In this document: positions 34,167 through 42,064 of the stretch, piece by piece
How positions within the stretch are numbered: the first letter of the stretch is position 1
Layout of the letters: every line of letters starts with the position of its first letter
Origin: Streptomyces sp. KL109B
GTDB lineage: Bacteria; Actinomycetota; Actinomycetes; Streptomycetales; Streptomycetaceae
Length of the DNA stretch: 64,000 bases
Assembly: GCF_030766935.1 (NCBI RefSeq)
Contig: NZ_JASERL010000018.1
Span: 1-64,000, forward strand
Direction: 5' to 3'
Notes under the pieces: model-generated
Told to the model about the DNA's origin: nothing
Database searches by the model: none
The model's input: only the letters and a program-made list of their open reading frames with translations
Translations under genes and position numbers: made by a program

Positions 34167-34730
34167 ATGCCGCACGACACCCCGCACGACACTCCGCATG
34201 CCACCCCGCATGCCACCCCGCATGCCACCCCGGTCGCCTCGATCGACCCCCGGTACAGCTCCCCCGGCGCCGAACCCACCCCCTGGGCGGCGGCCGAACG
34301 GCTGCTGGCCGGAGCCGAACTCTTCTGGCTCTCCTCCGTCCGCCCCGACGGCCGCCCGCACGTCACCCCGCTCCTCGGCATCTGGCAGGACGGCGCCCTG
34401 CACTTCACCTCCGGCGACCGGGAACGCAAGTCGCTGAACCTCGCCGAGAACCCGAACGTCGTCCTCACGACCGGCACGAACGCCTGGGCCGCGGGGTTCG
34501 ACGTGGTGGTCGAGGGGCGGGCGGTGCGGGTCACGGAAACGGAACGGCTGCGTTCCCTCGCCAAGGCATGGGAGGAGAAGTACGGTCCGGCATGGCACTT
34601 CGAGGTCCGTGCCGACGGGGCGTTCCAGGGCCAGGAGGGACCTTCCCTGGTCTTCGCGGTCGCGCCGCACACGGTCTTCGGCTTCGGCAAGGGCGAACGG
34701 TTCACCCAGACCCGCTGGCGGTTCGAGTAA
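34167..34730 (+). CDS. pyridoxamine-phosphate-oxidase-like (FMN/F420 split-barrel) protein
   Basis: 187 residues from ATG with GAAAGGA 9 nt upstream. The first 21 residues are a 4-residue repeat, PHDT twice and then PHAT three times, encoded by a 12-bp tandem repeat. The split-barrel domain follows ('AERLLAGAELFWLSSVRPDG', 'RPHVTPLLGIWQDGALHFTS', 'KSLNLAENPNVVLTTGT'). Such proteins bind FMN or F420 and act as oxidoreductases, or are of unknown role. The His-rich tail might bind metal; that is inference. It is followed 55 bp later by a VOC-family gene on the same strand. Confidence 0.88.
   Translation: MPHDTPHDTPHATPHATPHATPVASIDPRYSSPGAEPTPWAAAERLLAGAELFWLSSVRPDGRPHVTPLLGIWQDGALHFTSGDRERKSLNLAENPNVVLTTGTNAWAAGFDVVVEGRAVRVTETERLRSLAKAWEEKYGPAWHFEVRADGAFQGQEGPSLVFAVAPHTVFGFGKGERFTQTRWRFE
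34170..34229 (+). repeat. 12-bp coding tandem repeat (5 units)
   Basis: CCGCACGACACY twice, then CCGCATGCCACC three times, immediately after the ATG. It encodes (PHDT)2(PHAT)3. Exact 12-bp period keeps the frame, so copy number can vary without disrupting the protein. Confidence 0.85.
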
Positions 34731-34785
34731 CCGCCCGGCACCCGTGACATCCCTGACACCCGTGAGAGGACTGAGAGGACAGGCC

Positions 34786-35202
34786 ATGGAGATGACCCTG
34801 GAAGTGATCGCCGTCCCGGTCTCCGACATCGACCGGGCCAAGGCGTTCTACGTGGACAAGGTCGGCTTCCGCTGCGACGTCGACCGCGAGGTGCTGCCGG
34901 GCGCCCGCGTCGTGCAGCTCACGCCCCCGGGGTCCGGCTGCTCGATCGCCCTCGCCGTGGGCATCCCGAGCCCGACGGGCACCGGCACGCCCGGTACGTA
35001 CCACGGCCTGCAACTGTGCGTCACCGACATCAAGGCGGCCCACGAGGAGCTGCGCTCACGCGGCCTGGACGTATCCGAACCCATCCAGTACGCCCCGGAC
35101 GACGGCGGCACCTTCATGCACTTCACCGACCCGGACGGCAACGGCTGGGCGATCCAGGAGTACCGCAAGCGCGCGACGGAGCCGCTGCGGGACACGTTGT
35201 AG
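34786..35202 (+). CDS. VOC/glyoxalase family protein
   Basis: 138 residues from MEMTLEVIAVPVSDIDRAKA. Two beta-alpha-beta modules are typical of vicinal-oxygen-chelate proteins: 'FYVDKVGFRCDVDREVLPGA', 'TYHGLQLCVTDIKAAHEELR' and 'FMHFTDPDGNGWAIQEYRKR'. Likely a metal-dependent lyase, dioxygenase or resistance protein; the substrate is unknown. It follows the FMN split-barrel gene and may be co-transcribed. A terminator-like hairpin lies 18 bp after the stop. Confidence 0.9.
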   Translation: MEMTLEVIAVPVSDIDRAKAFYVDKVGFRCDVDREVLPGARVVQLTPPGSGCSIALAVGIPSPTGTGTPGTYHGLQLCVTDIKAAHEELRSRGLDVSEPIQYAPDDGGTFMHFTDPDGNGWAIQEYRKRATEPLRDTL

Positions 35203-35220
35203 CGCTGGGGCAGACCGAGG

Positions 35221-35246
35221 ACGGGCCGGGTCCTGCCCCGGCCCGT
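35221..35246. terminator. hairpin terminator between convergent genes
   Basis: A perfect 10-bp stem (ACGGGCCGGG at 35221-35230 with CCCGGCCCGT at 35237-35246) and a 6-nt loop, followed by TCGCC. It lies between the VOC gene and the convergent HATPase gene. Confidence 0.7.
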
Positions 35247-35295
35247 TCGCCGTGCCCGCCGGAGCCAGACGCCACCCACGCCCGAGTCGACCACG

Positions 35296-35814
35296 TCAAC
35301 CGCTCCGGCCCGCCTGATCGGCCCGCAGTTCCGCCCAGACGGTCTTGGTGAGACCGTCGTCCGGCAATTGGACGCCCCAGGCCGTGGCGAGGCTGTGGAC
35401 GATCACTAGACCCCGCCCCGCTACCACTGCCGCTGCCGCGGTCACGTCGGGCATGGCGGCAGGCTGGGGTGGCAGCCGGTCGGGGCGGGTGTCGGTGACC
35501 TCGATACGGATGCGGTGCGCGTCGTCGTCGGCCGGGTCCAGGCGCAGCGCCAGGCGGAAGTCACGGCCGCGGGTATGGCCGTGCGTGATGGCGTTCGCCG
35601 CCAGTTCGGCGACGACGAGGGCGGCCCGTTCGGCGGCATCACTCCCGAACTCGACTCCCCAGTCCGCGAGTTGCTGACCGGCAAGGCGCCGGGCGAGGCG
35701 GGCGCCACGCGGGGTGGAAGTGAGGCGCACGTTGAAGTGGCGGGCAGGAATGGCCGACGGGGCCGGGGACGGGTGAGCGGTTCGCTGGTTCACACCACTC
35801 AGCGTGATGACCAC
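35296..35814 (-). CDS. HATPase_c_2 serine-kinase/anti-sigma-like ATP-binding protein
   Basis: 172 residues from GTG at 35814 (GTG at 35793 possible). A GHKL ATPase of the RsbW/SpoIIAB type: N-box 'VVAELAANAITHGHTRGRDF', 'RIRIEVTDTRPDRLPPQP' and G-box 'VVAGRGLVIVHSLATAWGV'. Streptomyces has many such genes beside XRE-DUF5753/DUF397 pairs, the WhiJ/AbaA-like developmental clusters. It is divergent from the XRE gene across a 155-bp region bearing two long direct repeats. Likely role: kinase or anti-sigma component in morphological or antibiotic regulation; the partner is unproven. Confidence 0.88.
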   Translation of the reverse strand: MVITLSGVNQRTAHPSPAPSAIPARHFNVRLTSTPRGARLARRLAGQQLADWGVEFGSDAAERAALVVAELAANAITHGHTRGRDFRLALRLDPADDDAHRIRIEVTDTRPDRLPPQPAAMPDVTAAAAVVAGRGLVIVHSLATAWGVQLPDDGLTKTVWAELRADQAGRSG

Positions 35815-35843
35815 CCAGCACCGCGAACAGCTTCGCCGCCGAT

Positions 35844-35946
35844 ACGGAACGCAACTGTCGGGTGGTCGGCACGAGTTGTACGGCCTGTCGGGCGTGACCC
35901 GCGTACCGTGAACCGCGACGACACCGACACGGAACGTAACTGTCGG
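35844..35946. promoter_or_regulatory. pair of 18-bp direct repeats in the divergent promoter
   Basis: ACGGAACGCAACTGTCGG (35844-35861) and ACGGAACGTAACTGTCGG (35929-35946) differ at one base and start 85 bp apart. One sits near the HATPase start, the other just upstream of the XRE ribosome site. They are strong candidates for binding sites of the XRE protein controlling both promoters. Confidence 0.7.
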
Positions 35947-35969
35947 CGGTGCAACGGGAGGTGGGCGGC

Positions 35970-36839
35970 ATGGCGGGTACGGAGGCGGAGACGGAGCGGG
36001 ATCAGGGGGCCGAGGAGGAGGCGAGGCAGGACTGGGACGAGGGGGTCTCCGAGGTTCTGGAGCTCGTGGGGCGTCAGGTTCGGCGATGGCGCGAGCGGGC
36101 CGGGATGACGCAGGCCGAGCTGGGCACCGCCATCGGCTACACCGAGCATCAGGTGTCGGCGGTGGAGCGGGGGCGCCGGATCCCGAAGGCGGTGCTGCTG
36201 GAGCGTGCCGATCAAGTTCTGGGCGCGCAGGGGATGTTGGCGGAGTTCAAGGAGGACATGGAACGGGCCCGCTACCCGCGGAAGGTCCGGGATTTGGCCA
36301 AGGTGGAAGCGACCGCAGCGGAGCTGAGCGCGTATGCCTGTCACCAGATCCACGGGCTGCTCCAGACCCCGGACTACATCCGCGCCCTGTACGAGATGCG
36401 TCAGCCCGCACTGGAGGAAGACCTCATCGAGCAGTACGTTGCGGCGCGGCTGGCCCGCCAGAAGATCCTGGAGCGGCACCCCGCCCCCAACTTCAACTTC
36501 GTTCAGGAGCAGGTGACCCTGCAACGTCCGCTCGGTGGCAGGATGGTCCTGCGCGGGCAGCTCGAACGCCTGCTGGAGATCGGGCAGTTGAGGAACGTGC
36601 AGATCCAGGTGATGCCGACAAGTCGCGAGGACCACGCCGGACTCGGCGGCTCTTTCCTGCTGATCGATCCGCTCGGCGGCCCCAAGGCGGGGCACATCGA
36701 GGCGCAGCACCTCAGCCGCTTGATCACCGAGCGGAACGAACTCCGCCGTCTGGAAACCCAGTATGGGATCATCCGCGCGCAGGCTCTCACGCCACGGGAG
36801 TCGCTGGCGTTCATCGAAAAAGTGCTGGGAGAGACATGA
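35970..36839 (+). CDS. XRE-family regulator with DUF5753 domain (WhiJ-like)
   Basis: 289 residues from ATG at 35970, with GGGAGG 8 nt upstream. The N-terminal XRE helix-turn-helix ('VGRQVRRWRERAGMTQAELG', 'TAIGYTEHQVSAVERGRRIP') is followed by the DUF5753 effector domain ('LSAYACHQIHGLLQTPDYIR', 'VQEQVTLQRPLGGRMVLRGQ', 'NVQIQVMPTSREDHAGLGGS'). These are typical of the WhiJ-like regulators paired with a DUF397 protein. Its stop overlaps the DUF397 start (ATGA). Likely a DNA-binding repressor of its own cluster, tuned by the DUF397 partner. Confidence 0.93.
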   Translation: MAGTEAETERDQGAEEEARQDWDEGVSEVLELVGRQVRRWRERAGMTQAELGTAIGYTEHQVSAVERGRRIPKAVLLERADQVLGAQGMLAEFKEDMERARYPRKVRDLAKVEATAAELSAYACHQIHGLLQTPDYIRALYEMRQPALEEDLIEQYVAARLARQKILERHPAPNFNFVQEQVTLQRPLGGRMVLRGQLERLLEIGQLRNVQIQVMPTSREDHAGLGGSFLLIDPLGGPKAGHIEAQHLSRLITERNELRRLETQYGIIRAQALTPRESLAFIEKVLGET

Positions 36840-37045
36840 CGATCAGGCCCCCCGCCGACGGCGCCGCCGGACTTGAGTGGTTCAAGAGCAGCTACAGCAG
36901 CAACGAAGGGCCCGAGTGCGTCGAGGTCGCCACAACGCCCCGCACCGCGCACGTACGCGACTCGAAGAACGCGCTGGGCGCGCGACTGGCCTTCGGCGCG
37001 GAGGGATGGAGCGCCTTCGTCTCGTACGTGGGTGAGGTGCGGTAG
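36836..37045 (+). CDS. DUF397 domain protein
   Basis: 69 residues starting MTIRPPADGAAGLEWFKSSY. It carries the DUF397 signature: 'WFKSSYSSNEGPECVEVA', 'HVRDSKNALGARLAFGAEGW', 'AFVSYV'. It overlaps the XRE gene by 4 bp (ATGA), so it is translationally coupled. Related proteins (BldB/WhiJ systems) modulate the paired XRE regulator. Confidence 0.92.
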   Translation: MTIRPPADGAAGLEWFKSSYSSNEGPECVEVATTPRTAHVRDSKNALGARLAFGAEGWSAFVSYVGEVR

Positions 37046-37144
37046 ACGTAGGCGGGCGCATCAGCAACCCGGCTGGATTCAGGGCTAGCTACCCCTCGGG
37101 CCGCCATCCGATGGGGTGACACGGCACGCCATCGCGGCACGAGA

Positions 37145-37166
37145 GTTGCTTATCTGCAACAGTTGC
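37145..37166 (+). promoter_or_regulatory. inverted repeat operator upstream of abiEi
   Basis: GTTGC (37145-37149), 6 bp, GCAAC (37156-37160), then a third half-site GTTGC (37162-37166), ending 4 bp before the antitoxin start. AbiEi antitoxins are known to autorepress by binding inverted repeats near their start, which fits. Confidence 0.6.
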
Positions 37167-37169
37167 GCC

Positions 37170-37844
37170 ATGAGAAGCGAGGCGCTCGGACGGCTTTCGG
37201 AGCTGTCCCAATATCAGTGGGGTCTGGTCACGACGAGTCAGACGGCACACCTTGGAGTGCGGCGCTGGGAGCTGCACCGCCTGGTGGCCGACGGCGCCCT
37301 CGAAGCCATCGGATTCGGTGTGTACCGGATCTCCGGCGCTCCAGCGGTCCCCCTGCTCGACCTGCGGGTCGCCTGGCTGCAGCTCGCTCCGTCGAAGGCC
37401 GTTGAAGAGCGTGTGGTCGCCGAGGGAGTGGTGTCTCACACCAGCGCGGCACAGCTCTATGGAGTGGGCGACTTCGAACCGGATGCCTATGAGTTCACCG
37501 TGCCGTACCGCAGACGGACGCGTCGCCAGGACCTGCGGCTGCACCGTGCTGCGGTGACGGACGAGGAGGTCGACTGGCTCGATCAGCTACCGGTCACACG
37601 GCCCGGGCGGCTGGCACGCGATCTGCTCGAAGCCCGCTACGACGGCGTGCACATCGGGCAGGTCATGGCCGATCTGCTGGACCGACGGCTCGCGAAGCGG
37701 GCCGAACTCATCCGCGCGGCGGCCCCGGCCGCTGCCGCGTACGGGATGCCGGCCGGAGACGGGGTCGCACTCGTCGACGGTCTTGTGGAATCGGCCACGG
37801 GCCACCCGGCACTCCATCGCCGTACCGCCAGGAGGCAGCCATGA
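37170..37844 (+). CDS. abiEi: AbiEi family type IV antitoxin
   Basis: 224 residues from ATG at 37170. The N-terminal winged-helix domain ('LSQYQWGLVTTSQTAHLGVR', 'RWELHRLVADGALEAIGFGV', then YRISG) matches AbiEi antitoxins. The C-terminal part ('VSHTSAAQLYGVGDFEPDAY', 'RPGRLARDLLEARYDGVHIG') continues the family. It should repress the operon and neutralise AbiEii without direct binding, as in type IV systems. Its stop overlaps the toxin start (ATGA). An operator-like repeat precedes it. The frame appears intact. Confidence 0.9.
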   Translation: MRSEALGRLSELSQYQWGLVTTSQTAHLGVRRWELHRLVADGALEAIGFGVYRISGAPAVPLLDLRVAWLQLAPSKAVEERVVAEGVVSHTSAAQLYGVGDFEPDAYEFTVPYRRRTRRQDLRLHRAAVTDEEVDWLDQLPVTRPGRLARDLLEARYDGVHIGQVMADLLDRRLAKRAELIRAAAPAAAAYGMPAGDGVALVDGLVESATGHPALHRRTARRQP

Positions 37845-38719
37845 CCCACGAGACCCGCTTCCCCTACCAAACACCCAGGGCCTTCGAGACCGCCCTGACC
37901 ACCCGCTTCAAGAAGCTTGCGGGGAGCAGTGCGTTCAGCCACGCGCAGCTCCGGCGGCAGTTCGCCTACGATCGATTGCTTGCCCGCTGCTTCGTGGAGG
38001 AGGACAGGCATCGATGGATCCTCAAGGGCGGCATCTCCATGCTGGCCCGCCTGGAACAGGCGCGGCACTCCGCCGACATCGATCTCGCCGTCGAGGCGGA
38101 GAGCCTGACCGGCGCGCTCACCGGTCTTCGCAGGGCGACGAGCCGTGACCTCGGCGACCACTTCACCTTCGAGCTCTCGGAGCCGCGGAGCCTGGTCCAA
38201 GGAGTCGAAGGGGTCAGGGTCCCCGTCCAGGCGCTCCTGGGACGCAGGGTGTACGAGAAGTTCCACGTCGACCTCGTAACAGGCGTCCAGGTCACGGGAG
38301 TTCCCGAGATGTCCGAGCCGATCGTCGCGCTGGACATCCCGGGGCTCGTCCGCCCCGACTACCGGCTCTATCCGCTCGCCGACAGCGTCGCCGACAAGGT
38401 CTGCGCCATCGTCGAGCGGCACCAGGGCCGGCCGAGCACGCGATTCCGGGACCTGTGCGATCTGGTGCTCATCGCGCGAAGTCAGTCACTCGGAGCTGCC
38501 GATCTGCGCAGGCGTTCGTCGGGCCAGCACTCGCCGGGACCGTGTCCTGCGGGCGGTGGGTTCCCGAGCGTTTGCTGTGGGGCGGTAACTGATCGACATG
38601 TGGCCCGGGAACGGCATACACGTCATCCACTGGGGACCGGTCCAGGACCGACCGGGACGTGCAGTTCCGACACATCCAGGCCACCGCCGAACGCTTCCTC
38701 GCCGACGGCGAGCCGGTGA
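37841..38719 (+). CDS. abiEii: AbiEii/AbiGii nucleotidyltransferase toxin, C-terminally truncated
   Basis: A 292-residue frame with GGAGG 6 nt upstream. The first 220 residues form an AbiEii nucleotidyltransferase: motif I 'LKGGISMLARLEQARHSADI', then DLAVEAES, 'EKFHVDLVTGVQVTG', and 'SVADKVCAIVERHQGRPSTR', then FRDLCDLVLI. After 'QSLGAADLRRRSS' the family match ends abruptly and the frame runs on through unrelated sequence into an IS remnant (RHTRHPLGTGPGPTGTCSSD). About 70-80 C-terminal residues of a typical family member appear to be missing. In related toxins this enzyme modifies tRNA or nucleotides; this copy is probably inactive. Confidence 0.85.
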   Translation: MTHETRFPYQTPRAFETALTTRFKKLAGSSAFSHAQLRRQFAYDRLLARCFVEEDRHRWILKGGISMLARLEQARHSADIDLAVEAESLTGALTGLRRATSRDLGDHFTFELSEPRSLVQGVEGVRVPVQALLGRRVYEKFHVDLVTGVQVTGVPEMSEPIVALDIPGLVRPDYRLYPLADSVADKVCAIVERHQGRPSTRFRDLCDLVLIARSQSLGAADLRRRSSGQHSPGPCPAGGGFPSVCCGAVTDRHVARERHTRHPLGTGPGPTGTCSSDTSRPPPNASSPTASR

Positions 38720-39080
38720 TCAGCGTCGACGCGAAGAAGAAGGAAGCGATCGGAAATTACCAGCGCGCCGCCCGTGCCTGGGGGCCCAAGAGTGTCCCGG
38801 TCCAGATCGACGATCACGCCGCCCGGCCGACGCCGACATGATTACCCCGTACGGGATCTACGACCTCGGCGAGGACGGCGGCTGGGTCAACGTCGGCACC
38901 GACCGCAACACCGCCGCCTTCGCGGTGGACTCGATCCGCCGATGGTGTGCCACCCTCGCCCGCGAGATGGGCCTACCGATCACGGTCTGCCACTTCACGC
39001 CAGCGACAAGTGAACGGAACAAGGTCGAACACCGGCTGTTCTCCCGGATCACCTGCGCCCGGCGCACGGCCCAGCCGTAG
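38635..39080 (+). pseudogene. ISAzo13-family transposase remnant
   Basis: Two frames carry matching pieces. From 38635: 'RTDRDVQFRHIQATAERFLA', then DGEPVISVDAKKKEAIGNYQ and a frameshift near 38840. From 38841: 'TPYGIYDLGEDGGWVNVGTD', then 'NTAAFAVDSIRRW', an internal deletion (the usual 'TADAGGSNGYR' segment is missing), and 'LPITVCHFTPATSERNKVEH', then RLFSRIT. These are hallmarks of ISAzo13-type transposases. It is frameshifted, deleted and lacks both ends, so it is immobile. It abuts the truncated abiEii gene. Confidence 0.82.
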
Positions 39081-39090
39081 CCAGACAGCC

Positions 39091-39125
39091 GAGAGGGCCC
39101 ACGGTCGGCGACCGTGGGCCCTCTC
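39091..39125. terminator. very strong bidirectional hairpin (16-bp stem, 3-nt loop)
   Basis: GAGAGGGCCCACGGTC (39091-39106) pairs perfectly with 39110-39125. It lies 34 bp after the end of glnA2 (minus strand) and after the transposase remnant. It is the clear glnA2 terminator. Confidence 0.9.
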
Positions 39126-39158
39126 GGCGAAGCGAGCGAAAAACCCTCTGCCTTGTGC

Positions 39159-40520
39159 CTACAGCACCGGCAGATTCTTCCGCAGCTCGAACGCCGTGAC
39201 CTCGCTGCGGTACTCCTCCCACTCCTGCTTCTTGTTCCGGAGGAAGAAGTCGTAGACGTGCTCGCCGAGCGTCTCGGCGACCAGTTCCGAACGCTCCATA
39301 AGCGCGATGGCCTCGCCGAGGTTCTGGGGCAGGGGTTCGATGCCCATGGCGCGGCGTTCGGCGTCGGAGAGGGCCCAGACGTCGTCGTCGGCGCCCGGGG
39401 GGAGTTCGTAGCCCTCTTCGATGCCCTTGAGGCCGGCCGCGAGGAGGACGGCGTAGGTGAGGTACGGGTTGGCGCCGGAGTCGATGGAGCGGACCTCGAC
39501 GCGGGCCGAGCCGGTCTTGCCGGGCTTGTACATCGGGACGCGGATGAGGGCCGAGCGGTTGTTGTGGCCCCAGCAGATGTAGGACGGGGCCTCGCCGCCG
39601 GCGCCTGCCGTGCGCTCGGAGCCGCCCCAGATGCGCTTGTAGGAGTTCACCCACTGATTCGTCACCGCCGAGATCTCCGCCGCGTGCCGGAGCAGGCCCG
39701 CGATGAAGGAGCGGCCGACCTTGGAGAGCTGGTACTCGGCGCCCGACTCGTAGAACGCGTTCCGGTCGCCCTCGAAGAGGGAGAGGTGCGTGTGCATGCC
39801 CGAGCCGGGGTGTTCCGAGAAGGGCTTCGGCATGAAGGTCGCGTTGACCCCCTGCTCCAGCGCCACCTGCTTCATGACCAGGCGGAACGTCATGATGTTG
39901 TCCGCCGTGGAGAGCGCGTCCGCGTAGCGGAGGTCGATCTCCTGCTGGCCGGGAGCGCCCTCGTGGTGGCTGAACTCGACGGAGATGCCCATCGATTCGA
40001 GCATCGTGATCGCCTGGCGGCGGAAGTCCATGCCCACGTTCTGCGGGGTGTGGTCGAAGTAGCCGGAGTTGTCGGCCGGCACCGGCTTCGACCCGTCGAG
40101 CGGCTTCTCCTTCAGGAGGAAGAACTCGATCTCGGGGTGGGTGTAGAAGGTGAAGCCGAGGTCGGAGGTCTTGGCGAGCGCCCGCTTCAACACATACCTG
40201 GGGTCGGCGAACGACGGGGAGCCGTCCGGCATCAGGATGTCGCAGAACATCCGCGCCGTGCCGGGGGCCTCCGCGCGCCACGGCAGGACCTGGAAGGTGC
40301 CCGGGTCCGGCTTGGCGATCATGTCGGACTCGTATACGCGGGCGAAGCCCTCGATCGCGGAGCCGTCGAAGCCGATGCCCTCGTCGAAGGCCTGCTCCAG
40401 CTCGGCCGGGGCCACCGCCACCGACTTCAGGAAGCCCAGTACGTCCGTGAACCACAGACGTACGAACCGGATGTCGCGCTCCTCCAGGGTGCGGAGCACG
40501 AATTCCTGCTGCTTGTCCAT
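39159..40520 (-). CDS. glnA2: glutamine synthetase-like gamma-glutamylpolyamine synthetase GlnA2
   Basis: 453 residues from ATG at 40520 (MDKQQEFVLRTLEERDIRFV). GS-I fold: 'FDGSAIEGFARVYESDMIAK', 'GSGMHTHLSLFEGDRNAFYE' and 'NQWVNSYKRIWGG'. The position matching GlnA Tyr397 reads 'DDVWALSDAE', with Trp in place of Tyr, so GlnE cannot adenylylate it. The S. coelicolor ortholog (GlnA2, SCO2241) has been described as a gamma-glutamylpolyamine synthetase in polyamine catabolism. Assigning that role here is by homology and gene order. It is monocistronic, bounded by the hairpin at 39091-39125. Confidence 0.9.
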   Translation of the reverse strand: MDKQQEFVLRTLEERDIRFVRLWFTDVLGFLKSVAVAPAELEQAFDEGIGFDGSAIEGFARVYESDMIAKPDPGTFQVLPWRAEAPGTARMFCDILMPDGSPSFADPRYVLKRALAKTSDLGFTFYTHPEIEFFLLKEKPLDGSKPVPADNSGYFDHTPQNVGMDFRRQAITMLESMGISVEFSHHEGAPGQQEIDLRYADALSTADNIMTFRLVMKQVALEQGVNATFMPKPFSEHPGSGMHTHLSLFEGDRNAFYESGAEYQLSKVGRSFIAGLLRHAAEISAVTNQWVNSYKRIWGGSERTAGAGGEAPSYICWGHNNRSALIRVPMYKPGKTGSARVEVRSIDSGANPYLTYAVLLAAGLKGIEEGYELPPGADDDVWALSDAERRAMGIEPLPQNLGEAIALMERSELVAETLGEHVYDFFLRNKKQEWEEYRSEVTAFELRKNLPVL

Positions 40521-40766
40521 CTCTCGCTTCCACCCATCCTTGCTGGTCAGGCCTACTGCGCCCACGCCGACCCATGACTCAACAGGGGACGTGGTCACAT
40601 CCCACCACACGCCCGTTTCCGACGCGTTGCCGACCTTGATCGTCCTTGATCGGCCGGTGTTGTGTTCATAGTGCCCGTTGACCCCCTCAGGGCCATAGTG
40701 CCTGCCATGGCCAGGCCTGCGCGATCGCCTCCCAAAGCCCTGTTTCCCGCACTACGATCAGCGGCC

Positions 40767-41450
40767 ATGGGATCCGACCGGAACAGGTCCAGCGGCAGCT
40801 CGCGCCGGGACCGCATACAAGAGATGCGCCGCGCCGAGCAGGCCCGTGAGCGGCGGGGCCGGATCACGGTCGTCGCGGTGAGCGCGGTCGTCGTGGCCGC
40901 CCTCGTCGGCGGCGGTGTGTGGCTGGTGACCAAGGACGACGGGGCCGGTGGGTCCGGTGGTTCCGACAAGGCGGATGCCAAGCCCTCCGCCACCGGCCAC
41001 TTCAAGTACGCCAAGAACGGCGTCGGCACCTGGAGCGAGAAGCTCGGCCGCGACCACGTCGCCTCGAAGGTCGCCTACGCGATGACGCCCCCGGTGGGCG
41101 GCAACCACAACCAGGTCTGGATGAACTGCAACGGCGACGTGTACGACAAGGACCTGCCGAACGAGAACGCGGTGCACGCCCTGGAGCACGGCGCGGTCTG
41201 GGTGACGTACACCGACAAGGCCGCCGAGAAGGACGTGAAGGCGCTGGCCGCCAAGGTGAAGAAGACGCCGTACTCGCTGATGAGCCCGCTGGCCGGGCAG
41301 AAGGATCCGATCATGCTCAGCGCCTGGGGGCACCAGCGGACCGTGAAGAGTGCGAAGGACCCCGCCGTCGACTCCTTCTTCGCCACGTACGTGCAGGGCA
41401 AGCAGACCCCCGAGCCGGGCGCCCCCTGTACGGGTGGCCTGAGCGGGTGA
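40767..41450 (+). CDS. membrane-anchored DUF3105 protein
   Basis: 227 residues from MGSDRNRSSGSSRRDRIQEM. A basic cytosolic N-terminus, one transmembrane segment (about 38-58, 'ITVVAVSAVVVAALVGGGVW') and an extracytoplasmic DUF3105 domain: 'VAYAMTPPVGGNHNQVWMNC', 'VHALEHGAVWVTYTDKAAEK' and 'ILSAWGHQ'-type 'MLSAWGHQRTVKSAKDPAVD'. Conserved His and Cys suggest metal binding. Its stop overlaps the start of the DUF305 lipoprotein gene (GTGA), so the two are coupled. Confidence 0.85.
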   Translation: MGSDRNRSSGSSRRDRIQEMRRAEQARERRGRITVVAVSAVVVAALVGGGVWLVTKDDGAGGSGGSDKADAKPSATGHFKYAKNGVGTWSEKLGRDHVASKVAYAMTPPVGGNHNQVWMNCNGDVYDKDLPNENAVHALEHGAVWVTYTDKAAEKDVKALAAKVKKTPYSLMSPLAGQKDPIMLSAWGHQRTVKSAKDPAVDSFFATYVQGKQTPEPGAPCTGGLSG

Positions 41451-42064
41451 GGCGGCGTACCGCCGGTCGGCTGATGGCGGTGCTGCTCGCGGGCGGCGCC
41501 GTCACCGGGTGCGCGGGCTCCGGCGGAGACGAGCCCGCTCTGAAGGTGCCTGGCGCCGAGTCCGCGGACGCCGGTTTCGCGCGCGACATGTCGGTGCACC
41601 ACCAGCAGGCCGTCGAGATGTCCTTCATCGTGCGCGACCGTACGAAGGACGAAGAGGTGCGCCGCCTCGCGTACGACATCGCGCAGACCCAGGCCAACCA
41701 GCGCGGCATGCTGCTCGGCTGGCTCGACCTGTGGGAGCTGCCGAAGGTGTCGGCGAAGCCGCCGATGGCGTGGATGGGGATGGGTGACGCGCCGCCTGGT
41801 GAGGACGGCGCGCTGATGCCGGGGATGGCGACCAACGCGCAGCTGGAGCGCCTGCGTTCGGACAGTGGGCGGGGCGCCGAGGTGCGGTATCTGCGGCTGA
41901 TGATCGCGCACCACAAGGGCGGGGTGCACATGGCCGAGGGGTGTGTGCGGCAGTGCGCGGAACCGGCCGAACGGCGCCTCGCGCGCGGCATGGTGGCGTC
42001 GCAGGAGTCCGAGATCGAGCTGATGACGGGGATGTTGAAGAAGCGCGGCGCGACCGTCAGCTGA
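41447..42064 (+). CDS. DUF305 lipoprotein
   Basis: 205 residues from GTG at 41447. Signal peptide with lipobox 'AVTGC'. The mature part has two DUF305 four-helix repeats with His/Met/Glu: 'FARDMSVHHQQAVEMSFIVR' and 'LRLMIAHHKGGVHMAEGCVR'. DUF305 proteins are ferritin-like, often linked to copper or other metals. Coupled to DUF3105; this pair is conserved in Streptomyces. The shared role is unknown, possibly envelope metal handling. Confidence 0.9.
   Translation: MRRRTAGRLMAVLLAGGAVTGCAGSGGDEPALKVPGAESADAGFARDMSVHHQQAVEMSFIVRDRTKDEEVRRLAYDIAQTQANQRGMLLGWLDLWELPKVSAKPPMAWMGMGDAPPGEDGALMPGMATNAQLERLRSDSGRGAEVRYLRLMIAHHKGGVHMAEGCVRQCAEPAERRLARGMVASQESEIELMTGMLKKRGATVS

Noticed and set aside
38598..39080. 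An intact 160-aa transposase-like gene
   Set aside because: The transposase match spans two frames with an internal deletion and no terminal repeats, so it is a remnant.
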